Of a stretch of 36,064 nt of DNA, positions 14,583 through 21,928 are shown one piece after another. This stretch comes from Micromonospora craterilacus (GTDB taxonomy: Bacteria; Actinomycetota; Actinomycetes; Mycobacteriales; Micromonosporaceae). The stretch spans positions 1 through 36,064 of the forward strand of contig NZ_POTY01000036.1 in the NCBI RefSeq assembly GCF_003236315.1, in the 5' to 3' direction. Position numbers and translations under genes: made by a program. The notes beneath the pieces are model-generated. The model was given only the letters and a program-made list of their open reading frames with translations. It ran no database searches and was not told where the DNA came from. Position 1 is the stretch's first letter. Each line of letters opens with the position of its first letter.

Positions 14583-15272
14583 ATGCATATCGCTGAGGGC
14601 TACCTACCACCGGTGCAGGCCGCGGCATGGTTCGCGGTCTCGACACCGTTCGTCATCCACGGCACCCGCAACCTGGTCCACCAGGTACGCGGAAACCCCG
14701 ACGCGAAGCTGCTGCTCGGCGCGTCCGGGGCGTTCACCTTCGTCCTGTCGGCACTGAAGATCCCATCGGTGACCGGCTCCTGTTCCCACCCCACCGGCGT
14801 CGGTCTGGGGGCGATCCTGTTCCGGGCACCGGTGATGAGCGTGCTCGGCACGATCGTGCTGCTATTCCAGGCGTTGCTGCTGGCCCACGGCGGGCTCAGC
14901 ACCCTCGGCGCGAACGTCTTCTCGATGGCGATCGTCGGCCCCTGGGTGGCGTACGGCGTCTTCGTGCTGGTTCGCCGGCTCGGCGGCGGCCTCGGGGTGT
15001 CGGTGTTCTGCGCCGCCGCCCTGGCCGACCTGGCCACCTACTGCGTGACCAGCGCGCAGCTCGCGCTGGCCTTCCCCGACCCGGACTCCGGGTTCGTCGG
15101 GGCGCTGGCCAAGTTCGGCTCCATCTTCGCGCTCACCCAGATCCCGCTGGCGATCAGCGAGGGGCTGCTCACCGTCCTGGTGGTCCGGCTGCTGACCCGG
15201 GTGAGCCCGCAGGAGCTACGCCGGCTCGGGCTGCTGCGTCGTCCGGCCACAACCGGGGGAGTGGCGGCATGA
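14583..15272 (+). CDS. cbiM: Cobalt ECF transporter S component CbiM
   Basis: A 229-residue membrane protein with about six helices. It starts [10 protein letters not shown], the conserved CbiM N-terminus whose His-2 binds the metal, and contains [17 protein letters not shown], a strongly conserved CbiM segment with the second metal-binding His. It provides substrate binding for Co2+ in the CbiMNQO uptake system. AAGGGGAGG precedes the ATG at 14583 by 7 nt. It is directly downstream of the cobalamin riboswitch and overlaps cbiN by 4 bases. Confidence 0.95.
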   Translation: MHIAEGYLPPVQAAAWFAVSTPFVIHGTRNLVHQVRGNPDAKLLLGASGAFTFVLSALKIPSVTGSCSHPTGVGLGAILFRAPVMSVLGTIVLLFQALLLAHGGLSTLGANVFSMAIVGPWVAYGVFVLVRRLGGGLGVSVFCAAALADLATYCVTSAQLALAFPDPDSGFVGALAKFGSIFALTQIPLAISEGLLTVLVVRLLTRVSPQELRRLGLLRRPATTGGVAA

Positions 15273-15598
15273 AGTCCTTCGGCCGGATCAACCTGTTGCT
15301 GCTGCTCGCCGTGGTGGCGCTGGCCGTGGCGCCGCTGGCGTTGGGGCTGGGCAGCGGCGAAGAACCGTTCACCGGTGCCGACGCCCTCGCCGAAGAGGCC
15401 ATCGTCGCCGACCACCCCGACTACGAGCCGTGGTTCTCCTCGATCTACGAGCCACCGTCCGGCGAGATCGAGTCGGCGCTGTTCGCCCTCCAGGCCGCCC
15501 TCGGCGCCGGCTTCCTCGGCTACTACTTCGGGGTCGCCCGGACCCGGCAGCGGCTGCGCGACGAGCGGACCGCCACCGGGGACACGGCCGCCGACTAG
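15269..15598 (+). CDS. cbiN: Cobalt transport protein CbiN
   Basis: A 109-residue protein with two membrane helices (about 7-27 and 70-90) separated by an outer loop with the conserved [11 protein letters not shown] and YEPWF segments. CbiN is a small subunit needed for Co2+ loading of CbiM. The start ATGA overlaps the cbiM stop, and its TAG overlaps the GTG of cbiQ by one base, so translation is coupled. Confidence 0.93.
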   Translation: MKSFGRINLLLLLAVVALAVAPLALGLGSGEEPFTGADALAEEAIVADHPDYEPWFSSIYEPPSGEIESALFALQAALGAGFLGYYFGVARTRQRLRDERTATGDTAAD

Positions 15599-16341
15599 TG
15601 CTCGCGTTGGACGCGGCGGCGTACGCCAGCCCCTGGCGGCGCCGCCACCCGGCGGAGAAGGCCCTGCTCGCCCTGGGCCTGCTGGGCTGCGCGCTGCTCC
15701 TGCCACCCTGGCCGGGAGCGGCACTGGTCGGCGTGACCGCGGCGGTGGCGCTGCTCGGGCCGGCGGCGCTGCCGCCCCGGCTGCTGGCCCGGGCGGCCCG
15801 CACCCCGCTGCTGTTCATCCTCACCGGGTCGGTGCCGATGCTGGTCGCGGTCTCCGGCCCGACCAGCGTCCGGTGGGCGCCGGACGGCGTCGCCACGGCC
15901 GGAGCCACCGCCGGCCGGGCCGCCGCCGCGCTGCTCTGCCTGCTGCTGTTCGCCGCCACCACGCCCCTGGCCGACGTGCTGCCCCGGCTGCACCGCATCG
16001 GCGTGCCCACCGCCGTCACCGAGGTCGCCGCGTTGATCTACCGGATGCTGTTCCTGCTGCTGGACAGCGTGCACGCGGTGCGGCAGGCGCAGGCGGCCCG
16101 GCTCGGCTACCGCACCTGGGCCAGCACCTACCGGTCCCTGGCCGGGCAGGCCGGCGCGGTGTTCCTCCGGGCCTTCTCGCTGGCCCGCCGGCTGGAGGAG
16201 GGGCTGGCCCTGCGCGGCTACACCGGCTCACTCGCGGTACGCACCGAGGTCCGGCGGCCGTCGGCGGCGTTCCTCGCCACCACCGTGCTGCTGCTGGCCG
16301 CCCTGGTGCTGGCCACCCGGATGCTGGTGGTGACAGGGTGA
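15598..16341 (+). CDS. cbiQ: Cobalt ECF transporter T component CbiQ
   Basis: A 247-residue membrane protein. GTG 15598 shares its first base with the cbiN stop. About five or six helices lie at 20-65, 75-95, 105-125 and the C-terminus. The cytosolic coupling region includes ARLGYRTWASTYRSLAGQ and RRLEEGLALRGYTG, matching the Ala-Arg-Gly-type motifs by which CbiQ contacts the ATPase. It is the transmembrane coupling subunit of the cobalt importer. Confidence 0.92.
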   Translation: MLALDAAAYASPWRRRHPAEKALLALGLLGCALLLPPWPGAALVGVTAAVALLGPAALPPRLLARAARTPLLFILTGSVPMLVAVSGPTSVRWAPDGVATAGATAGRAAAALLCLLLFAATTPLADVLPRLHRIGVPTAVTEVAALIYRMLFLLLDSVHAVRQAQAARLGYRTWASTYRSLAGQAGAVFLRAFSLARRLEEGLALRGYTGSLAVRTEVRRPSAAFLATTVLLLAALVLATRMLVVTG

Positions 16342-17198
16342 GCACACCGCTGCTGGAGCTGCGCGCGGTCGGCTTCGGCTACGAGCCGAACCGGCCCGTC
16401 CTCACCGGGGTGGACCTCGTGGTGCCGGCCGGCCGACGGATGGCCGTGCTGGGACCCAACGGCGGCGGCAAGACCACCCTGTTCCGGCTGATGGTCGGCG
16501 CGCTGGCCACCGAGAGCGGCACGGTGCTGGTCGGCGGGGTGCCGCTGTGCCGGAACCGGGCCGGCCTGCTCGCCGTACGCCAGCAGGTCCAACTCGTCCT
16601 CCAGGACCCCGACGACCAGCTGTTCGCGGCAACCGTCTTCCAGGACGTCTCCTTCGGACCGGTCAACCTCGGCCTCGACGACGACCAGGTACGCCACCGC
16701 TGCGCCGAGGCCCTCGCCGCGCTGGAGATCAGCGACCTCGCCGACCGGCCCACCCACCTGCTGTCGTATGGGCAACGCAAGCGGGTGGCCATCGCCGGCG
16801 CGGTGGCGCTGCGCCCACGGGTGCTGATCCTCGACGAGCCGACGGCCGGGCTCGACCCGTCCGGGGTGGAGGCGCTGCTGCGTACCCTCGATGCCCTGCA
16901 CCGGGGCGGCACCACGCTGCTGCTGGCCACGCACGACGTCGACCTGGCCTACCGCTGGGCCGACGAACGCGTGCTGGTGGCGCGCGGGCACGTCCGGCAG
17001 GGGGTGACCGGCGCCGAACTGGCCGGCGGCGAACTGCTCACCGGGGCCCGGCTGACGCCCGCCTGGGCGCCGGTGGTGCACCGGCTGCTGGACCGTACCC
17101 CCGGTCTGGCCGGCGCCCGGCCACGCACCCCGACCGAACTCGCCCACCTGCTGGACCCAGGTCCCGCTGGGCGTGCGGGCGGCCGCTCCGGCGAATGA
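16338..17198 (+). CDS. cbiO: Cobalt ECF transporter ATPase CbiO
   Basis: A 286-residue ABC ATPase with all motifs: Walker A GPNGGGKTT (about 38-46), Q-loop QLVLQDPDDQ, signature LSYGQRKRVAIAG, Walker B VLILDEPTAGLD and H-loop LLLATHDVD. LSYGQ replaces the more usual LSGGQ, as is common in this subfamily. GTG 16338 overlaps the cbiQ stop (GTGA). The C-terminal part is an extension of about 60 residues. It powers Co2+ uptake and closes the riboswitch-controlled operon. Confidence 0.95.
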   Translation: MSTPLLELRAVGFGYEPNRPVLTGVDLVVPAGRRMAVLGPNGGGKTTLFRLMVGALATESGTVLVGGVPLCRNRAGLLAVRQQVQLVLQDPDDQLFAATVFQDVSFGPVNLGLDDDQVRHRCAEALAALEISDLADRPTHLLSYGQRKRVAIAGAVALRPRVLILDEPTAGLDPSGVEALLRTLDALHRGGTTLLLATHDVDLAYRWADERVLVARGHVRQGVTGAELAGGELLTGARLTPAWAPVVHRLLDRTPGLAGARPRTPTELAHLLDPGPAGRAGGRSGE

Positions 17199-17223
17199 CG
17201 GCCGCACCCATGTGTCGCCCGGA

Positions 17224-17269
17224 AGCGTGATGTCACACAGACATGAATATGTCGGTGTGACATCACGCT
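17224..17269. terminator. 46-nt hairpin after cbiO
   Basis: AGCGTGATGTCACAC (17224-17238) pairs exactly with 17255-17269; one mismatch later GACAT pairs with ATGTC, leaving the 4-base loop GAAT. The near-perfect 21-bp stem lies between convergent genes and starts 26 bases after the cbiO stop and ends 8 bases before the stop of the gene on the other strand. It is probably a bidirectional terminator. Confidence 0.8.
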
Positions 17270-17276
17270 GCGGTGG

Positions 17277-17834
17277 CTATCGGAGCTCGCAATTGCCCAT
17301 CGCATCGCGCTCCCACTCGCTTCCTGCGAAGTCGACCGGTCGGCTGACCTCTCTGACGTGCTTGTCGTCGGTCTGCACCGATATTCGTATCGGCAACGGC
17401 TCCGGCTGGAATGCGATCGAGCACTCGAATCGCAGCTCGACCACGAGCTGAGCGGTGCCGCCAGGGGGCAGCAGACGGGGCTGTCCAATGCTGTGCATCA
17501 CGACGCCCGGCCGCTCTCCTTGCACCCCACGAACCGTGATCGACACGGGGCCGGCGTTGACCAACATCAACTTCCCGGACACGCCGACCGATTCAGACGA
17601 GACGGTCGAGCCGTAGTTGCCCACAACAGGTAAGGCCACGAGTGCGACCACACCGGCCCGCTCCCGCCGATCACGCGAGTCTCGCAGCGCGCTGACACCA
17701 GTGCCGCCCAGCAGAACGCCGACCACCAGCGCCGCGACGAGCCGCAACGCCATCTTCCGTCTGGCCATGAGGCGGTCGGGAGTGGCGGTGACCGCCTCCG
17801 CCGGCTGGTGATTCTGCTCGTCCAGGTCGATCAC
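17277..17834 (-). CDS. Membrane-anchored protein with outer domain, unknown role
   Basis: A 185-residue protein with a cytosolic N-terminus (1-27), one membrane helix (about 28-46, LRLVAALVVGVLLGGTGV) and an outer domain of about 135 residues rich in beta strands. Two cysteines (in FECSIAF and GNCELR) may form a disulfide. The outer domain, with GVSGKLMLVNAGPVSITVRG and VELRFECS, recalls Ig-like folds, but I assign no family. ATG 17834 has no strong ribosome binding site nearby. It is a single gene, convergent with cbiO and divergent from the GH67 gene. Confidence 0.75.
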   Translation of the reverse strand: MIDLDEQNHQPAEAVTATPDRLMARRKMALRLVAALVVGVLLGGTGVSALRDSRDRRERAGVVALVALPVVGNYGSTVSSESVGVSGKLMLVNAGPVSITVRGVQGERPGVVMHSIGQPRLLPPGGTAQLVVELRFECSIAFQPEPLPIRISVQTDDKHVREVSRPVDFAGSEWERDAMGNCELR

Positions 17835-17924
17835 TGCATGCTCCGCGACATGCGCGTCAGCCTAAGGGTCCCCGCACCCGGGGCAGTGCCCGGCCGGTCC
17901 CGCGCTGCTGGGTGCCGGTGAAAG

Positions 17925-17966
17925 CTTCCGGAAGGACCTTGACGCATTCGAGGCGATCATTACGAT
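17925..17966 (+). promoter_or_regulatory. Promoter and palindrome upstream of GH67 gene
   Basis: TTGACG (17939-17944) and TACGAT (17961-17966) are 16 bases apart and fit -35 and -10 boxes, giving a start near 17973 and a short leader to GTG 18000. Just upstream CTTCCGGAAG (17925-17934) is a perfect palindrome next to the -35 box, a natural operator position. It differs from the CGAAANTTTCG sites of the xylan locus. Read by eye. Confidence 0.45.
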
Positions 17967-17999
17967 CTGCGCAATGCGACGGAATCGCCGGGAGCACGC

Positions 18000-20177
18000 G
18001 TGACCACCCCCGACCCGACCGATGTCCACCCCGCCTGGCTGCCGCCCGCCGCGTACCGCGCGGTCGGCTCCCGGCACACCCTCGTCCACGGCGACGGCCC
18101 GCTCGTCGACACGGTGTTCGCCGAGGTCCAGCGGGCCTGCGCCGAGCACGGCGGCACGGTCCGCCGGACCGGCGACGGCCCACCCGTACAGCTCGTGCTC
18201 GCCCTGACCGCGCACCGATCGGCGGCCCGGCCCGACGCGACCCCGACCGCCACCCAGTCCGGCCGGACCCCGAACGCCGCCCGGCCCGGTTCGCCCGAGA
18301 CCGCCGTGCGGCCGGGCTGGACCGAAGCCGTCGACCCGGGGCCGCTCGGGGTCAACGTCGACGCGGCTCGGGCCGACCTCGCCGCGGCCGGGGGCGGGCC
18401 GCTCGGCCCGGAAGGTTTCGCCGTGGTCCGCCCCGGCGAGGTCACCGTGGTGCTGGCCGACGACCAGGCCGGGCTCCTCTACGGACTGTTCCAGGTGGTC
18501 CGCCTCGGCGAGGCGGCGTACGGGCCGCCACATCCGGCGCGGGTGCACCGGCCGGCGATGCGCCGGCGGATGCTCGACCACTGGGACAACGTCGACGTGC
18601 ACCCGGTGATGGGGCAGGTCGAGCGCGGCTACGCCGGCGGGTCGATCTTCTGGCGGGCCGGTCACCCCCGGCGCGACCGGGACCGGGTCCGGGCGTACGG
18701 GCGGCTGCTGGCCGCCTGCGGTGTCAACGCGGTGTCGGTGAACAACGTCAACGTGCACGCCACCGAGGCGCGTCTGCTGACCGACCGGCTCGACGAGGTC
18801 GCCGAGATCGCCGACCTGCTGCGGCCGTACGGCATCCGGGTGCACCTGTCGGTCACCTTCGCCGCGCCCGTCGTCCTCGGCGGCCTGCCCACCGCCGACC
18901 CGCTCGACGAGGCGGTGCGGGAATGGTGGGCCGAGACCACCCAGCGGGTGTACGCCCACATCCCCGACTTCGGCGGGTATGTGGTGAAGGCCGACTCGGA
19001 GGGGCAGCCCGGCCCGTTCAGCTACGGCCGTGACCACGCCGACGGGGCGAACCTGCTGGCCGGGCCGCTGGAACCGTACGGCGGCGTGGTGCACTGGCGG
19101 GCCTTCGTCTACGACCACCGGCAGGACTGGCGGGACCGCTCGACGGACCGCGCCCGCGCCGCCCACGACCATTTCGCCCCGCTCGACGGTCGGTTCCGGG
19201 ACAACGTCATCGTGCAGGTCAAGCACGGCCCGATGGACTTCCAGACCCGGGAGCCGGTCTCGCCGGTGATCGCGGCCATGCCCGGCACCCGGCTGGCGGT
19301 GGAGTTCCAGGTGACCCAGGAGTACACCGGCCAGCAGCAGCACGTCTGCTACCTGGCGCCCTGGTGGAGCGAGCTGCTGCGGTTCGCCCCCTGGGGCGAC
19401 GGCGAGCGGACCGTCGCCGACGTGGCCGCCGACGGGGGTGGCCTGGTCGCGGTGTCCAACGTGGGCGACGATCCGTTCTGGACCGGGCATCCGCTGGCCC
19501 AGGCCAACCTGTACGCCTTCGGCCGGCTCGCCTGGGACCCGAAGCTGCGCCCCGAGGCGGTGCTGGACGAGTGGCTCGACCTGACCTTCGCCCCGGCGAC
19601 GTCGGCCGACCCCGCCCTGCTGCGGCGGACGCTGCACCAGATCATGGACGACTCGTGGCGCAGCTACGAGCGGTACACCGCCCCGCTGGGCGTGGGCTTC
19701 ATGGTCCGCCCCGGGCACCACTACGGCCCGGACGTCGACGGGTACGAGTACACCCCGTGGGGCACCTACCACTTCGCCGACCGCGACGGCGTGGGCGTGG
19801 ACCGTACCCGCGCCACCGGCACCGGCTTCACCGGCCAGTACCCGCCGCCGTGGTCGCAGACGTACGAGTCGCTCGCCGCCTGCCCCGACGAGCTGCTGCT
19901 CTTCTTCCACCACGTGCCCTACGACCACGTCCTGCACAGCGGCAGCACGGTCGTCCAGCACATCTACGACACCCACTTCGACGGGGTGGCCGAGGTCGAG
20001 GCGACGTGCCGGCGGTGGGAGTGGCTCGCCGGGCTGGTCGACCCGACCGTGCACGCCCGGGTCACCGAGCGCCTGGCCGAGCAGTTGCGCTGCGCTCAGG
20101 AGTGGCGGGACCAGGTCAACGCCTACTTCCACCGCAAGTCCGGCGTCCCCGACGCCCACGGCCGCCCGCTGCACTGA
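18000..20177 (+). CDS. aguA: GH67 alpha-glucuronidase
   Basis: A 725-residue protein without signal peptide, so intracellular. GH67 enzymes remove (4-O-methyl)glucuronate from the end of xylo-oligosaccharides. The signature region KADSEGQPGPFSYGRDHADG is clear; by comparison with Cellvibrio and Geobacillus enzymes the acid is E334 and the bases are D413 (HGPMDFQ) and E435 (AVEFQVTQEY). The N-terminal domain carries an unusual Pro/Thr/Arg-rich insertion (about 70-110). GGGAG lies about 6 nt before GTG 18000. It stands apart from the xylan operon at 21929-32261 and has its own promoter, but should process oligosaccharides imported by that system. Confidence 0.95.
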   Translation: MTTPDPTDVHPAWLPPAAYRAVGSRHTLVHGDGPLVDTVFAEVQRACAEHGGTVRRTGDGPPVQLVLALTAHRSAARPDATPTATQSGRTPNAARPGSPETAVRPGWTEAVDPGPLGVNVDAARADLAAAGGGPLGPEGFAVVRPGEVTVVLADDQAGLLYGLFQVVRLGEAAYGPPHPARVHRPAMRRRMLDHWDNVDVHPVMGQVERGYAGGSIFWRAGHPRRDRDRVRAYGRLLAACGVNAVSVNNVNVHATEARLLTDRLDEVAEIADLLRPYGIRVHLSVTFAAPVVLGGLPTADPLDEAVREWWAETTQRVYAHIPDFGGYVVKADSEGQPGPFSYGRDHADGANLLAGPLEPYGGVVHWRAFVYDHRQDWRDRSTDRARAAHDHFAPLDGRFRDNVIVQVKHGPMDFQTREPVSPVIAAMPGTRLAVEFQVTQEYTGQQQHVCYLAPWWSELLRFAPWGDGERTVADVAADGGGLVAVSNVGDDPFWTGHPLAQANLYAFGRLAWDPKLRPEAVLDEWLDLTFAPATSADPALLRRTLHQIMDDSWRSYERYTAPLGVGFMVRPGHHYGPDVDGYEYTPWGTYHFADRDGVGVDRTRATGTGFTGQYPPPWSQTYESLAACPDELLLFFHHVPYDHVLHSGSTVVQHIYDTHFDGVAEVEATCRRWEWLAGLVDPTVHARVTERLAEQLRCAQEWRDQVNAYFHRKSGVPDAHGRPLH

Positions 20178-20258
20178 GTCACGCCGAGTCGGCCAGCCGT
20201 CCCGGGGCGCAGCGCCACTATCCGTGCGAGCCGGTACTTCCCATGCCAAAATCCGGCA

Positions 20259-20606
20259 ATGACTATTCGCCGTGCGGTGCCCGATATCACCACCGCCGAC
20301 CCGGTCGTGAGCAGCGGCTTTTACCAGCTTCTGGGCTTCCGCGAGGAGATGAACCTGGGCTGGGTGGTCAACCTGGTCTCACCGTCCAACCCCACCGCCC
20401 AGGTCATCCTCATCACCAAGGATGCCGCGGCCTCCGAAAATCCGGACCTCAGCGTGGAGGTCGATGACGTCGACGCCGCCTACGAGGCGGTACGCGCGAC
20501 GGGCGCAGAGATCGTGCACCCGATTACCGACGAGCAGTGGGGCGTCCGGCGCTTCTTCGTCCGCGACCCGGACGGCAAGGTGGTCAACGTCGTCGGCCAC
20601 CGCTGA
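20259..20606 (+). CDS. VOC-family (glyoxalase-like) protein
   Basis: A 115-residue single VOC module: N-terminal half with DPVVSSGFYQLLGFREEM, C-terminal half with LSVEVDDVDAAYEAVRATGA and the typical end RRFFVRDPDGKVVNVVGH. Glu/His metal ligands are not all obvious, and VOC proteins range from glyoxalases to antibiotic-binding proteins, so substrate is unknown. No ribosome binding site is visible before ATG 20259. It has no functional link to its neighbours that I can see. Confidence 0.88.
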   Translation: MTIRRAVPDITTADPVVSSGFYQLLGFREEMNLGWVVNLVSPSNPTAQVILITKDAAASENPDLSVEVDDVDAAYEAVRATGAEIVHPITDEQWGVRRFFVRDPDGKVVNVVGHR

Positions 20607-20758
20607 CGGCGGGTTGCCGTCCGTGGGCTCTAGGGACCGGCGATCGGACGAGGTCGGCGTTGCGATACCGTCAAGGTGCCCACACCGGCGTCGACCAGTC
20701 CGCGTCCGCCGGCTGGCGATGGTCCGCAGGGTGCCCTCACGAATCCAGGGAGATACCG

Positions 20759-20986
20759 ATGGCGGAGCCTGAGCCCGTTCAAGACGCCCACGCCGAGGAC
20801 GCCGACACGCCAACCACGGGCGAGACCGAGACCGAGACCGACGAGCCGGCCGTTTACGCAAATCGGGCTGCCCGACGCGCGAAGGGGAAGGTCGCCTCGT
20901 CTCAACCGTATGGAAAGGGTCAGCACCTCGGCGGTCGGGGCTCGGTCCAGAGCCCGCGTCGGTGGGGTAACCGCCGAAGCGGCTGA
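20759..20986 (+). CDS. Small conserved actinobacterial protein
   Basis: A 75-residue protein, acidic in its first half (EPEPVQDAHAEDADTPTTGE) and basic in its second (ANRAARRAKGK ... RRWGNRRSG). GGGAGA lies 6 nt before the ATG. The composition suggests a disordered nucleic-acid-binding or ribosome-associated protein, and I recall similar short proteins in other Micromonosporaceae, but no function is known to me. Confidence 0.7.
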   Translation: MAEPEPVQDAHAEDADTPTTGETETETDEPAVYANRAARRAKGKVASSQPYGKGQHLGGRGSVQSPRRWGNRRSG

Positions 20987-21118
20987 TCCGTTGGCGGAGC
21001 CTTCGGCGGCACACGGCTCCCGTGCCCTTTCAACGCTCTCTTGAGCGCCACGACCTGATCCCCGCGGTCGCCCGTCGTGACGTGACACCCATGAACCAAA
21101 GCCGGAAAGGCCATCACG

Positions 21119-21421
21119 ATGAGCAAGGCCGTCGATTACGACGCACCGCGTCGACCCGTCGTCGAGGTTGAAGACGACAGCCTGGAGGAACTCAAGACGC
21201 GCGGAGCGGCGTCGCAGTCAGCGAGAGTTGACCTCGACGAGGCCGAGGCTGCCGAGAACTTCGAGTTGCCCGGCGCGGATCTGTCCGGCGAGGAACTGAC
21301 CGTGGCGGTCGTACCGATGCAGCCGGACGAGTTCCGATGCGCGCTCTGCTTCTTGGTGCATCACCGCAATCAGCTCGCCGTGGTGCCCGACGGCCGGGAG
21401 GTCTGCCGGGAGTGCTCCTGA
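21119..21421 (+). CDS. DUF4193 family protein
   Basis: A 100-residue protein matching the actinobacterial DUF4193 family: N-terminal YDAPRRPVVEVEDDSLEELK, central DLDEAEAAENFELPGADLSG, and a C-terminal zinc-ribbon-like part with CALCFLVHHRNQL and CRECS (four cysteines). GGAAAGG lies about 9 nt before the ATG. Function of the family is unknown; the four cysteines suggest zinc binding. Confidence 0.92.
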   Translation: MSKAVDYDAPRRPVVEVEDDSLEELKTRGAASQSARVDLDEAEAAENFELPGADLSGEELTVAVVPMQPDEFRCALCFLVHHRNQLAVVPDGREVCRECS

Positions 21422-21431
21422 CATCCCACGG

Positions 21432-21671
21432 TCAGGGCACCATTTGCCGCCATTCCGGACGACGACTACCCAGCCATGCGTCGGCGAGGATCTCCGCAGA
21501 GGCCCGACTCGGACAGGGGTACAGCTTCGACCGGCCTGCGGTGCCGCCGGTTTGCGCCTCTACTTCCCATTGCTGGCCGTCGGTGCGGATGTAGACGTCG
21601 CGACGCCCTCGCGGACTCCGGTCCCCGTTCCACCAGTGACGTTCGATTCTCACCTGCTGACCGTATAGCAT
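21432..21671 (-). CDS. Small conserved hypothetical protein
   Basis: A 79-residue protein from ATG 21671 (a longer reading from 21701 adds ten Arg-rich residues and is less likely). It contains RRDVYIRTDGQQWEVEAQTG and SRASAEILADAWLGS, a pattern I recall from short uncharacterised actinobacterial proteins. No signal or membrane segment. It converges on the DUF4193 gene with 10 bases between stops. The 257 bases between this gene and the GH42 stop show no convincing gene. Confidence 0.65.
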   Translation of the reverse strand: MLYGQQVRIERHWWNGDRSPRGRRDVYIRTDGQQWEVEAQTGGTAGRSKLYPCPSRASAEILADAWLGSRRPEWRQMVP

Positions 21672-21928
21672 CGCGAGATAGCGCCGCCCGCGGCAAGGCA
21701 TGCCCGCTGCGGCGGCTCACCGGCCGGCAAGGTGTGGCCGGGCTTCCCGCCAGATACTCGACGGTTCGCACCGTTCGGCCGTCCACGTGGTCGATGTCAG
21801 GCGGCCACGTCGGCGGTACCGCTTCATTATCGCCAGGTGGGCCGGCCATGCCACGAACTGCTGTAGGGCATTCCGGTCCCGCCAGACCGATACCGAACCG
21901 CAATGGTGGGTCAGGGAGTTGGGTGGAG

